A stretch of DNA of 64,000 bases, from contig NZ_FUYL01000005.1 in NCBI RefSeq assembly GCF_900167935.1, positions 240,871 through 304,870 on the forward strand, read 5' to 3'. The notes below the pieces were generated by a model. It searched no databases and had not been told where the DNA came from. It saw only the letters and a program-made list of their open reading frames with translations. Made by a program: the position numbers and the translations under genes. Positions 8,893 through 16,523 of the stretch are shown in pieces. Origin of the DNA: Maribacter arcticus (lineage in GTDB: Bacteria; Bacteroidota; Bacteroidia; Flavobacteriales; Flavobacteriaceae). The first letter of the stretch is position 1. Every line of letters starts with the position of its first letter.

Positions 8893-11169
8893 TTAGTTTA
8901 AGGTATATCGTAACCCAAGAAAAGACCTGATGCCTTGATTAGGGCCATAAACATAAGTGGGGTCAAAGGTTAGCGCGTTCGGATTGTTGGTTGTGGCAAC
9001 TGCGTTTCCATTGGCGTCAAAAGTTACTTCCTTATCAAAAGGGTCGTTGGCACGTGCTATTATAAACGGATTACCATTATTGGGAGTCCAGTTTAATAAG
9101 TTCTTCACTCCGGCATAAAGTTCAAAATCTTTTATTCCATTATACGTGAATTGTATATTTTGTATACTCCAAGTAGGTGAGAAATCTCTTCTTGGGTCAA
9201 GGTCGCCTAATGTCGGTAATCGCATAGGTCCATAGAAGTTTCCGGTGTAATCAAAAGTTAAATCCCAAGGTCTAATGGTATAACTTAATCCCCAATTTGC
9301 CGAATAGCTTTCAGTAAGAATTTGTCTTTTGGTAATACCTTTTTCGGTATTACTTACGTCTTGCAATGTTGCGCCAAACATTATTTTGAAACTACTAGGA
9401 AAAACGATATCTACATTGGCACTTACCCCCTTAGAAATAGATTTGCCATCTAAATTATCATAAATGATTTGATTTGGATTAGTATCATAATCGGGGATTA
9501 TAATATTTTGAAAATTGGTGTAAAACATTGATGCATCGAGGGTTACGAAAGTGCCGTTATCTCCATATATTTTTTTTAAATAATTAAGATTTACGTTGAA
9601 AGAACGCTCTGGTTTCAACTCTTCTGTAATAATCACTTCACGTGAACCGGTAAGGGCGGCATGTTCTTCTGTAAATAAATTTACAACCCTAAAACCTGTG
9701 CCTGCATTTAATCGTAGTATATCGGTATCTGTAAATTTGAACCTATAGGCTCCTCTTGGTGTAAAAATAGAACCATGTCTATTATCATAATCATACCTAG
9801 CTCCTAATAATAAGGAGTGTTTTTTATTAAAGGCAATCTCATCTTGTAGAAAAATACTTGGTATAATTACTTCATCAGGTTTATTGCCATTTAAATCTAA
9901 AGTCGCTGGCGTATTATCGTCATAGTAATTATAACGTAATGCAGAACCTGCCAATACGCTATGCTTGCCTAAAGATTTGTCCCAGGTGAGTTGGGTAAAA
10001 CCAATACGCTGGTTAGCTAAATAAGATACATCGCCATAAACAGAGTTTTGACTATGGTCATTGTATGAAAATGATAACATCAATTGTTCTTCAAAAGGGA
10101 GTTGATACTTGCCTAAAACTTCCCATCTTCGGGTATATATACTTTCTCCATAAATTTCATCTCCACCTCTAAATTCGGGGGTCCATTGTAATTCTCCTCC
10201 CCATCTATCTTCATAAAAAAAGCGACCGGCCAATGAGAGTATCCGTGATTTTTTTCTAGTGAAGTTCCATTTTTGAAATATGGATATTCGGTCTTGTAAA
10301 GTAAGATCTGTGAAATTGTCTCCATTATTATCAATCGGGTTATCATATTTAAAATAATTGATACCTAACAAAAGACTTATTTTTTTACTTACGTTTACTT
10401 TGGTTCCCACATCAAGATTGTATTCTCCCCAATCAGTTATAAAGCTATCTCCAGAAAAAATTGGTGCGGTAAGGTTGTTTTTGGTAATGATATTTATTAA
10501 TCCACCAACAGCTTCACTGCCATAAAGAGTAGAAGCAGGCCCTTTTACAATTTCAATTTGTTCGATGAGAGAATTTGGTATGCCAGATAACCCGTAAACA
10601 GTTCCGAGTCCGCTAACAATGGGCATGCCGTCTATCAATACAAGAGTATATGGCCCTTCAAGACCATTTATATGAATATCACCAGTGTTGCAAACACTAC
10701 AATTAATTTGTGGTCGTACACCATTTACATTCTGTAGCGCTTCGAAAATACTTGCTGTTGGGTTTTTTTTGAAAAATGAGGGCTTGTATACCTCAACTGG
10801 TACGGGACTTTCAAGCCTGCTTACAGGTTTCATAGTTCCGGTGACTACCATTTCGTCTAAAGATTCAATCGAAGGTTTTAGGTCGATATTTATGAACTGT
10901 TCCTGTTCTTTTTTTACAACAATTGATTGGCTAAAGGGTATATAGCCTATGGTAGAAGCTATAAGTGTATATTTTCCAGGAGGAATATTTTTTAATTCAA
11001 ACCCTCCATTTTCATTAGATGAAGTGCCTAATTCAGTGTTCTTTAAATAAATATTTACGAACGGGGCAGGTGAGTTTTCAGATGTTACAGAACCAGAAAG
11101 GGTTACTTCTTGTGAGTAAGTACTCGAAAAAGTTACAATAGAAGCCACTAAAATAATAATTCTAAACAT
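8893..11169 (-). CDS. TonB-dependent receptor, probably for a metal or metal chelate
   Basis: A 758-residue outer-membrane receptor: signal peptide (to about residue 19), carboxypeptidase-regulatory-like domain (20-105), TonB-box-like EMVVTGT, and a BtuB/CirA-type plug with VRPQINCSVCNTGDIHINGL and PSTLYGSEAVGGLINIITK. The ~500-residue barrel ends in GLRYTLN. The CxxC in the plug (NCSVCNTG) is a feature I associate with one Bacteroidota subgroup. The gene is divergent from a DtxR/MntR-type repressor followed by a ZIP transporter, which suggests uptake of iron, manganese or zinc, but the ligand is inferred from context only. The 57-bp gap to the upstream ORF frame contains a possible repressor palindrome. 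Confidence 0.92.
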   Translation of the reverse strand: MFRIIILVASIVTFSSTYSQEVTLSGSVTSENSPAPFVNIYLKNTELGTSSNENGGFELKNIPPGKYTLIASTIGYIPFSQSIVVKKEQEQFINIDLKPSIESLDEMVVTGTMKPVSRLESPVPVEVYKPSFFKKNPTASIFEALQNVNGVRPQINCSVCNTGDIHINGLEGPYTLVLIDGMPIVSGLGTVYGLSGIPNSLIEQIEIVKGPASTLYGSEAVGGLINIITKNNLTAPIFSGDSFITDWGEYNLDVGTKVNVSKKISLLLGINYFKYDNPIDNNGDNFTDLTLQDRISIFQKWNFTRKKSRILSLAGRFFYEDRWGGELQWTPEFRGGDEIYGESIYTRRWEVLGKYQLPFEEQLMLSFSYNDHSQNSVYGDVSYLANQRIGFTQLTWDKSLGKHSVLAGSALRYNYYDDNTPATLDLNGNKPDEVIIPSIFLQDEIAFNKKHSLLLGARYDYDNRHGSIFTPRGAYRFKFTDTDILRLNAGTGFRVVNLFTEEHAALTGSREVIITEELKPERSFNVNLNYLKKIYGDNGTFVTLDASMFYTNFQNIIIPDYDTNPNQIIYDNLDGKSISKGVSANVDIVFPSSFKIMFGATLQDVSNTEKGITKRQILTESYSANWGLSYTIRPWDLTFDYTGNFYGPMRLPTLGDLDPRRDFSPTWSIQNIQFTYNGIKDFELYAGVKNLLNWTPNNGNPFIIARANDPFDKEVTFDANGNAVATTNNPNALTFDPTYVYGPNQGIRSFLGLRYTLN

Positions 11170-11180
11170 CTAAAAATAAA

Positions 11181-11196
11181 TTTAGACAAAGCTAAA
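11181..11196. promoter_or_regulatory. Candidate operator of the metal regulator
   Basis: TTTAG (11181-11185), six bases, then CTAAA (11192-11196) form an inverted repeat in the short divergent region between the TonB receptor and the DtxR/MntR-type gene. Position and symmetry fit a dimeric repressor site controlling both directions. Assignment is inference. Confidence 0.35.
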
Positions 11197-11199
11197 AAA

Positions 11200-11228
11200 T
11201 TGTTTTTACGTATAAAAATGTATTTTTG
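11200..11228 (+). promoter_or_regulatory. Promoter of the DtxR/MntR-type gene and ZIP gene
   Basis: TTG at 11200-11202, 18 bases, then TATTTTTG at 11221-11228 match the TTTG / TAnnTTTG promoter. The predicted start is near 11235, 12 nt before the ATG. The palindrome at 11181-11196 lies just upstream. Confidence 0.55.
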
Positions 11229-11246
11229 TTATTATATTATTTTGAA

Positions 11247-11909
11247 ATGACCTTATCAGAAGAAGATTATATAAAAGCGATTTATCATCTAAGTCAAATA
11301 GATAGTAAATCAGTGGCTACCAATGCTATTGCAGAACAAATGAAGACGAAGCCATCGTCTGTGACCGATATGGTAAAAAAATTATCAGAGAAGTCATTAG
11401 TAAAATATAAGAAGTACCAAGGGGTATCACTTTCTGAAAAAGGTAGACTCGTGGCACTTTCCATTATACGTAAGCATCGCCTTTGGGAAGTTTTTTTGGT
11501 GGATAAGCTTAATTTTTCTTGGGATGAGGTTCATGAGGTGGCAGAGCAATTAGAACATATAAAGAGTGATGCTTTAATTGATAAATTAGATGCTCATTTA
11601 GGATTTCCGAAGGTAGACCCACATGGTGATCCGATACCAAATAAAGAAGGATTTTTCACTAAGTCTGTGAAAAAATTAATTAGTGAATTACCTATTTTAA
11701 GTGAAGGTGTATGTGTTGGTGTAAATGATTCTTCTGTTACTTTTTTAAAGTTTTTGGATAAGAATAATATTGCTTTAGGCGATACATTTAAAATTTTGGA
11801 TAGAGAAGAATTCGATGGTTCTGTTACCATTTCAACAAGAGCTGGCTCTATTCGAATTTCAGAACAGATAGCATCAAATTTATTTTTAGAGATTGTAGAT
11901 GAGGAGTAA
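11247..11909 (+). CDS. DtxR/MntR-family metal-dependent transcriptional regulator
   Basis: About 220 residues. The N-terminal winged helix (MTLSEEDYIKAIYHL, residues 1-60) carries AIAEQMKTKPSSVTDMVKKL. The helical metal-binding/dimerisation domain follows, with IIRKHRLWEVFL, EVHEVAEQLEHIKSDAL and the segment FPKVDPHGDPIPN. A C-terminal FeoA/SH3-like domain (about 145-220) is present. Conserved H and E residues in RKHRLWE and EQLEHI are the usual metal ligands. It should repress uptake genes when iron or manganese is plentiful. It lies divergent from the TonB receptor and 28 bp before the ZIP transporter gene, with which it is probably co-transcribed. The ATG at 11247 is chosen over the upstream in-frame start because of domain fit and promoter position. 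Confidence 0.92.
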   Translation: MTLSEEDYIKAIYHLSQIDSKSVATNAIAEQMKTKPSSVTDMVKKLSEKSLVKYKKYQGVSLSEKGRLVALSIIRKHRLWEVFLVDKLNFSWDEVHEVAEQLEHIKSDALIDKLDAHLGFPKVDPHGDPIPNKEGFFTKSVKKLISELPILSEGVCVGVNDSSVTFLKFLDKNNIALGDTFKILDREEFDGSVTISTRAGSIRISEQIASNLFLEIVDEE

Positions 11910-11937
11910 AAATTTTAACCAGTAAGATTTTCATTTT

Positions 11938-12759
11938 ATGGAACAAATAATCAGATATTTCGAATCTATAGACCCAGTTTTAGCTGCATTTTATGCTACG
12001 TTATTTACTTGGGGGCTAACTGCTGCTGGTGCTGCATTGGTGTTTTTGTTTAAAACCCTAAATCGTGCAGTTTTAGATGGTATGCTTGGTTTCACCGGGG
12101 GTGTTATGGTGGCTGCCAGTTTTTGGAGCCTGTTGGCGCCAGGTATTGAAATGAGTCCTGGTGAGGGGTTTGTAAAAGTAATTCCGGCTGCTGTTGGTTT
12201 TCTACTTGGGGCTGCATTCATTTTCGGCTTGGATAAAATACTACCGCATTTGCACATAAATTTTAAGGAAAGTGAAGCGGAAGGAGTAAAGACGCCTTGG
12301 CATAGAACAACCTTGCTTACCTTAGCTATAACCCTTCATAACATTCCGGAAGGATTGGCCGTTGGTGTACTTTTTGGAGGAGTAGCAGCGGGTTTTGATG
12401 GCGCCACTATAGGTGGTGCGGTCGCACTTGCACTTGGTATCGGTTTACAGAACTTTCCTGAAGGTTTCGCCGTTGCCATGCCTTTAAGAAGACACGGACT
12501 TAGTAGAACCAAAAGCTTTATGTTTGGTCAAGCATCTGCATTAGTAGAACCAATAGCAGCTGTATTAGGTGCTTGGGCCGTAATGACCTTTCAGCCTATT
12601 TTGCCTTACGCTCTTTCATTTGCGGCAGGAGCCATGATTTTTGTTGTGGTTGAAGAGGTAATACCTGAAACACAGCAAGATAAATACACAGATATTGCGA
12701 CAATGGGTTTCATCGGTGGTTTTATTATTATGATGACTTTAGACGTAGGTTTAAGTTAG
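11938..12759 (+). CDS. ZIP-family divalent metal transporter
   Basis: A 273-residue polytopic membrane protein with about eight hydrophobic segments. The ZIP metal-site motifs in helices 4 and 5 are clear: HNIPEGLAVGV and QNFPEGFAVAMPL. The loop after helix 3 has HLHINF, a short His cluster typical of the variable metal-binding loop. ZIP proteins carry Zn, Fe or Mn into the cytoplasm. The GufA/ZupT type is closest by eye. Because it follows the DtxR/MntR-type regulator in the same direction it is probably expressed from the promoter at 11200-11228 and repressed by metal. Confidence 0.92.
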   Translation: MEQIIRYFESIDPVLAAFYATLFTWGLTAAGAALVFLFKTLNRAVLDGMLGFTGGVMVAASFWSLLAPGIEMSPGEGFVKVIPAAVGFLLGAAFIFGLDKILPHLHINFKESEAEGVKTPWHRTTLLTLAITLHNIPEGLAVGVLFGGVAAGFDGATIGGAVALALGIGLQNFPEGFAVAMPLRRHGLSRTKSFMFGQASALVEPIAAVLGAWAVMTFQPILPYALSFAAGAMIFVVVEEVIPETQQDKYTDIATMGFIGGFIIMMTLDVGLS

Positions 12760-12881
12760 AATTTGTAGAATACAATTACACGCAATAAACCGTCAAAAGT
12801 GTTTTTCACTGCCACAGTAATTTAATAGCACTTTTACCGTTTAAGCAATTAGAGATTATAACAATATACGTTTAAGAATAT

Positions 12882-13322
12882 ATGCGCTTGACTAAGAATC
12901 ATTGGGTTTGGTCAGTTATGTTAATAGTAACTGTAATTCTCTGTGCTGTAATTTTAATATTGCATTTTAAAAACTGGATTAGTTCTGATAATGAAAGTCT
13001 AAAGTTGAGGTCAGGTTTTTATCATGTTGAAATTCCATATAGTGACTTAGATAGCGTTTTGTTGATCGACAGAATGCCTCCGATGGAGCGTTTAAATGGT
13101 TTTTCGGCACTTGAAAAAGAGAAAGGGGTTTTTAGGGAATTTAAAGATTCGCTAACAAATAAAAAAGTTCATGTATTTGTCGATAACATCAGCCAGCAGA
13201 AAGTAAAATTGGTATACGAAGATTCGGTTTATTTATATTTCAACCTGAAGGATTCGGTAGAAACTATTAATCTTTTAGATGATTTAACCGCCAAAATGAA
13301 TACTCTTCGAATACCCAATTAA
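12882..13322 (+). CDS. Small membrane protein with a PH-like C-terminal part
   Basis: 146 residues: a short basic N-terminus, one transmembrane helix (about residues 10-28) and a ~115-residue soluble domain with alternating beta-strand pattern (YHVEIPYSDLDSVLLIDRMPPMERLNGFS, in pieces). This is reminiscent of the bacterial PH-like domains in small Bacteroidota membrane proteins. I do not recognise a named family with confidence. It stands alone, about 120 bp after the ZIP gene and 90 bp before a DUF2141 gene, in the same direction. Confidence 0.75.
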   Translation: MRLTKNHWVWSVMLIVTVILCAVILILHFKNWISSDNESLKLRSGFYHVEIPYSDLDSVLLIDRMPPMERLNGFSALEKEKGVFREFKDSLTNKKVHVFVDNISQQKVKLVYEDSVYLYFNLKDSVETINLLDDLTAKMNTLRIPN

Positions 13323-13411
13323 TTGATTAATTCTTAGGTTTAAGTTTTTTAGCAGATAGAGAGACTATGGCATCAAAATTGGAATTACTTATAAAATTGA
13401 ATTTTTAAAGT

Positions 13412-13834
13412 ATGATACATAAGAATTTCTTATTACTCTTCCTTTTTGTAGTGATTTCAAATATGATTAATGCACAGCATAGTCTTAGTTTGAATATTGA
13501 TGGTATAACTTCAGAAGAAGGAAATATTTGTTTCGCTATTTATACCAATGAAAGTTCTTTTTTAAAGTTTGATAAAGTATTCAAATCTGGCTCAGGTAAA
13601 GCTGTAAAAGGGAGTACCGCTTTTCAAATAACCGATTTGCCAGATGGTGACTACGCTATTGCAATTTTCCACGATGCAAATGGTAATAAAAATTTAGATA
13701 CGAATATACTCGGCATTCCTAAAGAACAAATTGCCTTTTCGAAAGGTAAAATGAAAATGTTCGGTCCGCCAAAATTTGAAGAGTGCGTATTTACTTTGAA
13801 TTCTAATATGGAAATGAAAATTAGCCTTCAGTAA
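13412..13834 (+). CDS. DUF2141-family secreted protein
   Basis: 140 residues with a signal peptide (cleavage after INAQ, about residue 21) and a beta-rich domain with the DUF2141 pattern: GNICFAIYTNESSFL, LPDGDYAIAIFHDANGNKNLDTN and GIPKEQIAFS. The family is common in Bacteroidota and Proteobacteria. The function is unknown and location is expected to be periplasmic or exported. The 3' end overlaps the 3' end of the convergent gene on the other strand by 7 bp. Confidence 0.88.
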   Translation: MIHKNFLLLFLFVVISNMINAQHSLSLNIDGITSEEGNICFAIYTNESSFLKFDKVFKSGSGKAVKGSTAFQITDLPDGDYAIAIFHDANGNKNLDTNILGIPKEQIAFSKGKMKMFGPPKFEECVFTLNSNMEMKISLQ

Positions 13835-14235
13835 CTTACTATTTTTATTACTCCGTTCGATCCTTGAGAACCATAACTGGCAGCATCTGCACCTGTTAAA
13901 ATGGTGATTTTTTTCACATTGTAATTTTCAATAATCTCGTTGATGGAATGAAAAGAATTGCCAATTACTTGATTGTTTAGAACGTATAAAGGTTCTTGAT
14001 TTCCTGCTGATGCAAATGAATTAGCCGTTTTATTTATGACAGGTAAATTATTATGAAGTACAACGCCACGCATTTGAGTTATACGTTGTAATAAAGATAT
14101 GTTCGCTCTATTTCTATCTTTTAATTCATCATTTAATGATGTGGAATTCGAACTGGCATTTGACTTTTTTAATGTACCACAACTACCTAAAATAACAATT
14201 GCTGCTATTAATAAAACCGATACTAACTTTTTCAT
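13828..14235 (-). CDS. Lipoprotein with a lone TonB-receptor-plug-like domain
   Basis: 135 residues: a lipoprotein signal (lipobox ILGSC, Cys about residue 19), then a linker and a region that looks like a stand-alone plug fragment (PLYVLNNQVIGNSFHSIN, VKKITILTGADAASYGSQGSNGVIKIVSY, given in pieces). The ending matches the part of SusC plugs that reads ILKDASAAIYGSRGANGVI. Such plug-only proteins occur in Bacteroidota, and their role is unknown. They may interact with TonB-linked transporters or act in signalling. Promoter and partner are not evident. Confidence 0.8.
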   Translation of the reverse strand: MKKLVSVLLIAAIVILGSCGTLKKSNASSNSTSLNDELKDRNRANISLLQRITQMRGVVLHNNLPVINKTANSFASAGNQEPLYVLNNQVIGNSFHSINEIIENYNVKKITILTGADAASYGSQGSNGVIKIVSY

Positions 14236-14307
14236 ATTTGTAGTATATTGTATGTGTTAATGTATGAATTTAAAAGGCAATGACAGTATCTTTGAGATAA
14301 AAACAGA

Positions 14308-14694
14308 ATGGTTTTAGTATCACAGTTGATAGGGGCGTTGTTAGGTTTGTTGGCGGTAGTATTTGGTGCTTTTGGCGCCCATTTACTAAAAAAATTATTT
14401 ACCGTTGATCAGTTAAATAGTTTTGAAACAGGGGTTAAATATCAAATGTACCACGCTTTAGTAATTTTGATGTTAAGCTTTAATTTTAACCTTGAAAGCT
14501 CTTTAGAGAAGAATATGATGTTCTGTTTTATTTTAGGAACTTTTCTTTTTTCTTTTAGTATTTACGGATTGTGTATTAGCGCAGCTAAAGGTAAGAAACT
14601 CAAAATTCTTGGTCCAATTACTCCACTGGGCGGACTCTTTCTCGTGATAGGTTGGGGATTATTACTTTATCACTTCATTAAAAATTTCATCTAA
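14308..14694 (+). CDS. DUF423-family small inner-membrane protein
   Basis: 128 residues with four transmembrane helices and the DUF423 (YgdD-like) signature: GALLGLLAVVFGAFGAHLLK near the start, then FETGVKYQMYHALVI, and GPITPLGGLFLVIGWG near the end. Function in any organism is poorly known. A TATCTTTG -7 box at 14287-14294 places the transcription start a few bases before the ATG. It converges with the next gene, with 2 bp between the stops. Confidence 0.9.
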   Translation: MVLVSQLIGALLGLLAVVFGAFGAHLLKKLFTVDQLNSFETGVKYQMYHALVILMLSFNFNLESSLEKNMMFCFILGTFLFSFSIYGLCISAAKGKKLKILGPITPLGGLFLVIGWGLLLYHFIKNFI

Positions 14695-14696
14695 GT

Positions 14697-16235
14697 TTAT
14701 TGTGAAGATGTAGAGGTAAATTCTTTTATAGCGGTATTTGGTTCCATAATAGCATATCCTTTCCAGAATTCAGGGTCATATTTGGGCATATACGTGGGTG
14801 ATACGGCATTATTTTCTGTGAAAGAATCAAAAGTAGCCTGACTAATACTTTCCGATTCAAAAATGATTATTTCATTTTTTACTACGTTATTAAAAACAAA
14901 GTCCATATCACCAGATAGTTCGTTTTGTTTATTTCTGCCTTTAACTACTTTGTTCTTTTCAATTATTTTTAGAGGTCTTCTAATGCCGAATCGTTCACCT
15001 GTTTCAGATTCTAAGTATCGTAGACCATAAAATCCATTGGCGCCTTTATTGTAAATTATTTTTCCTTTTGAAAGATACTTGTTAGCTGAAATTCCTAATA
15101 AATTGAATTTTTTAACAGGCTTCATATTTGTATAATCTACTTGAAGTAAGGCAAAATCATCTGCATTTACATACAATGTGCCTCCATAATCGGCAGAACC
15201 ACTTGGTTGAAATGAGATAACATATACAGCATCATTTCCCAAATAAGTAAATTCTTGTAATGTGAAATCATATTTTCTAGATTTCGATATAAAGTTTAAA
15301 TCTGAATCTTCTTGTGTAGGTAGTGTACCTAAAATACGGGCTAAATTATTCCTTCTCCATTTACCATAATTTTTTTGTTCCTCTTCCTTATTTTTCTTTT
15401 TTTCTTCAAGCTCTTTATTAACTGCTGCAACATCTGTAGAGTCCATATCTTCTTCAAATAGCTGGTTAACTTCATCAGTATCTATTTTGAATGACAATAG
15501 TCCAGACTTAATCTTAAAATATGACCCTGGCTTTACATTGTCTTTAAGAATTTCATTGAATTTTTCTTCTAACTTTTCATAATCTATCTCGGTGTCTTTG
15601 TCGAATAGTTTTGATGCTTTTAATAAATCTAGCTTTTGTACTTCAGTATCATAATTGCCATACAGGTCACCTACTATTTCAGAATAATAGCTATCATTTT
15701 TGGGGACACTCGATATTACACTATCTATAAATTGCTGGTTTAAAACGTCAATTGAAGATTTTTTGACTTTAAAATTGCTTTGTGTCCAACGATTAAAACT
15801 AGACTCTCTATGAAAAAGTCTTTTTTTAGTGAGGTCATTGCTATAATTTTTTTCAAGGTTGTCCTCTACCAAATTCATTATTTCATCGGCCGTATAATTC
15901 TTGTTAGATACAATAACCTCTTTAAGCTCAATAGCTTTTGGTTTAAGTAAAATTCTATTGGTGTTGAATTCTGAAATCGGTTTGGCAAGGGTTTCATAAC
16001 CCATTGAAGAAATAATTAAGGAGTCAGCTTCTGTAATAGTTTCGTTTAATATAAAATTGAAGTTTCCTTCTTCATTAGTAATTACTCCTTTTTCTTTTAA
16101 TTGAACGGTAGCGTAGGGTATGGGTTGTTGGCTTACACTATCTATTACAAATGCACTTAAACTCTGGGCATTAGCAGTAAAAATGTTGGCGATTAAAATA
16201 GTAAAAAAGGCAAAGAGTAGTTTTTTTGTATTCAT
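14697..16235 (-). CDS. Secreted protein with carboxypeptidase-regulatory-like N-domain
   Basis: About 512 residues from the ATG at 16235. There is a signal peptide (cleavage after TANAQ), then a carboxypeptidase-regulatory-like domain (PIPYATVQLKEKGVITNEEGNF, in pieces, to about residue 100). A long mixed region follows with a charged stretch rich in E and K (EEKKKNKEEEQKNYG) and a C-terminal DUF-type beta region (GGTLYVNADDFALLQVDYT). It looks like the large Bacteroidota group of exported proteins of unknown function that begin with this sandwich domain. The 12 extra codons upstream are not signal-like and are left out. Confidence 0.82.
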   Translation of the reverse strand: MNTKKLLFAFFTILIANIFTANAQSLSAFVIDSVSQQPIPYATVQLKEKGVITNEEGNFNFILNETITEADSLIISSMGYETLAKPISEFNTNRILLKPKAIELKEVIVSNKNYTADEIMNLVEDNLEKNYSNDLTKKRLFHRESSFNRWTQSNFKVKKSSIDVLNQQFIDSVISSVPKNDSYYSEIVGDLYGNYDTEVQKLDLLKASKLFDKDTEIDYEKLEEKFNEILKDNVKPGSYFKIKSGLLSFKIDTDEVNQLFEEDMDSTDVAAVNKELEEKKKNKEEEQKNYGKWRRNNLARILGTLPTQEDSDLNFISKSRKYDFTLQEFTYLGNDAVYVISFQPSGSADYGGTLYVNADDFALLQVDYTNMKPVKKFNLLGISANKYLSKGKIIYNKGANGFYGLRYLESETGERFGIRRPLKIIEKNKVVKGRNKQNELSGDMDFVFNNVVKNEIIIFESESISQATFDSFTENNAVSPTYMPKYDPEFWKGYAIMEPNTAIKEFTSTSSQ

Positions 16236-16372
16236 AGGTTCAATTATTGCAATGCAATCTAGACGAACCAATGTAAGAAACGTTACAGTTTTAGAAACCG
16301 TTAGGAGTGTTTTAGAATTTATTTAACTAAAACTTAAAACTTGTTGAATGTATAATGAAAAATAAATCATAT

Positions 16373-16522
16373 TTAATGGCAGCCACAATCATCTTGCCCA
16401 CATGCTTTTGAGCTTGACTTTTTGCTTGACCAAATTGATTTAGGAAGAAAAAATTTGGCAACTATATAACCCACGGATATTGCTAGTGTTATGTAAACTA
16501 ATATGTGTTGTAAAGTGTCCAT
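16373..16522 (-). CDS. FeoB-associated Cys-rich membrane protein (49 aa)
   Basis: The minus strand from the ATG at 16522 reads MDTLQHILVYITLAISVGYI, then VAKFFLPKSIWSSKK, and ends SKACGQDDCGCH. It has one membrane helix at residues 6-24 and a terminal CxxxxCxC-H cluster. This is the pattern of the small FeoB-associated Cys-rich proteins found after feoB in many bacteria, perhaps handling Fe2+ or redox at the FeoB pore. It starts one base after the feoB stop codon and on the same strand, so it is the third gene of the feo operon. Confidence 0.85.
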   Translation of the reverse strand: MDTLQHILVYITLAISVGYIVAKFFLPKSIWSSKKSSSKACGQDDCGCH

Positions 16523-16523
16523 T

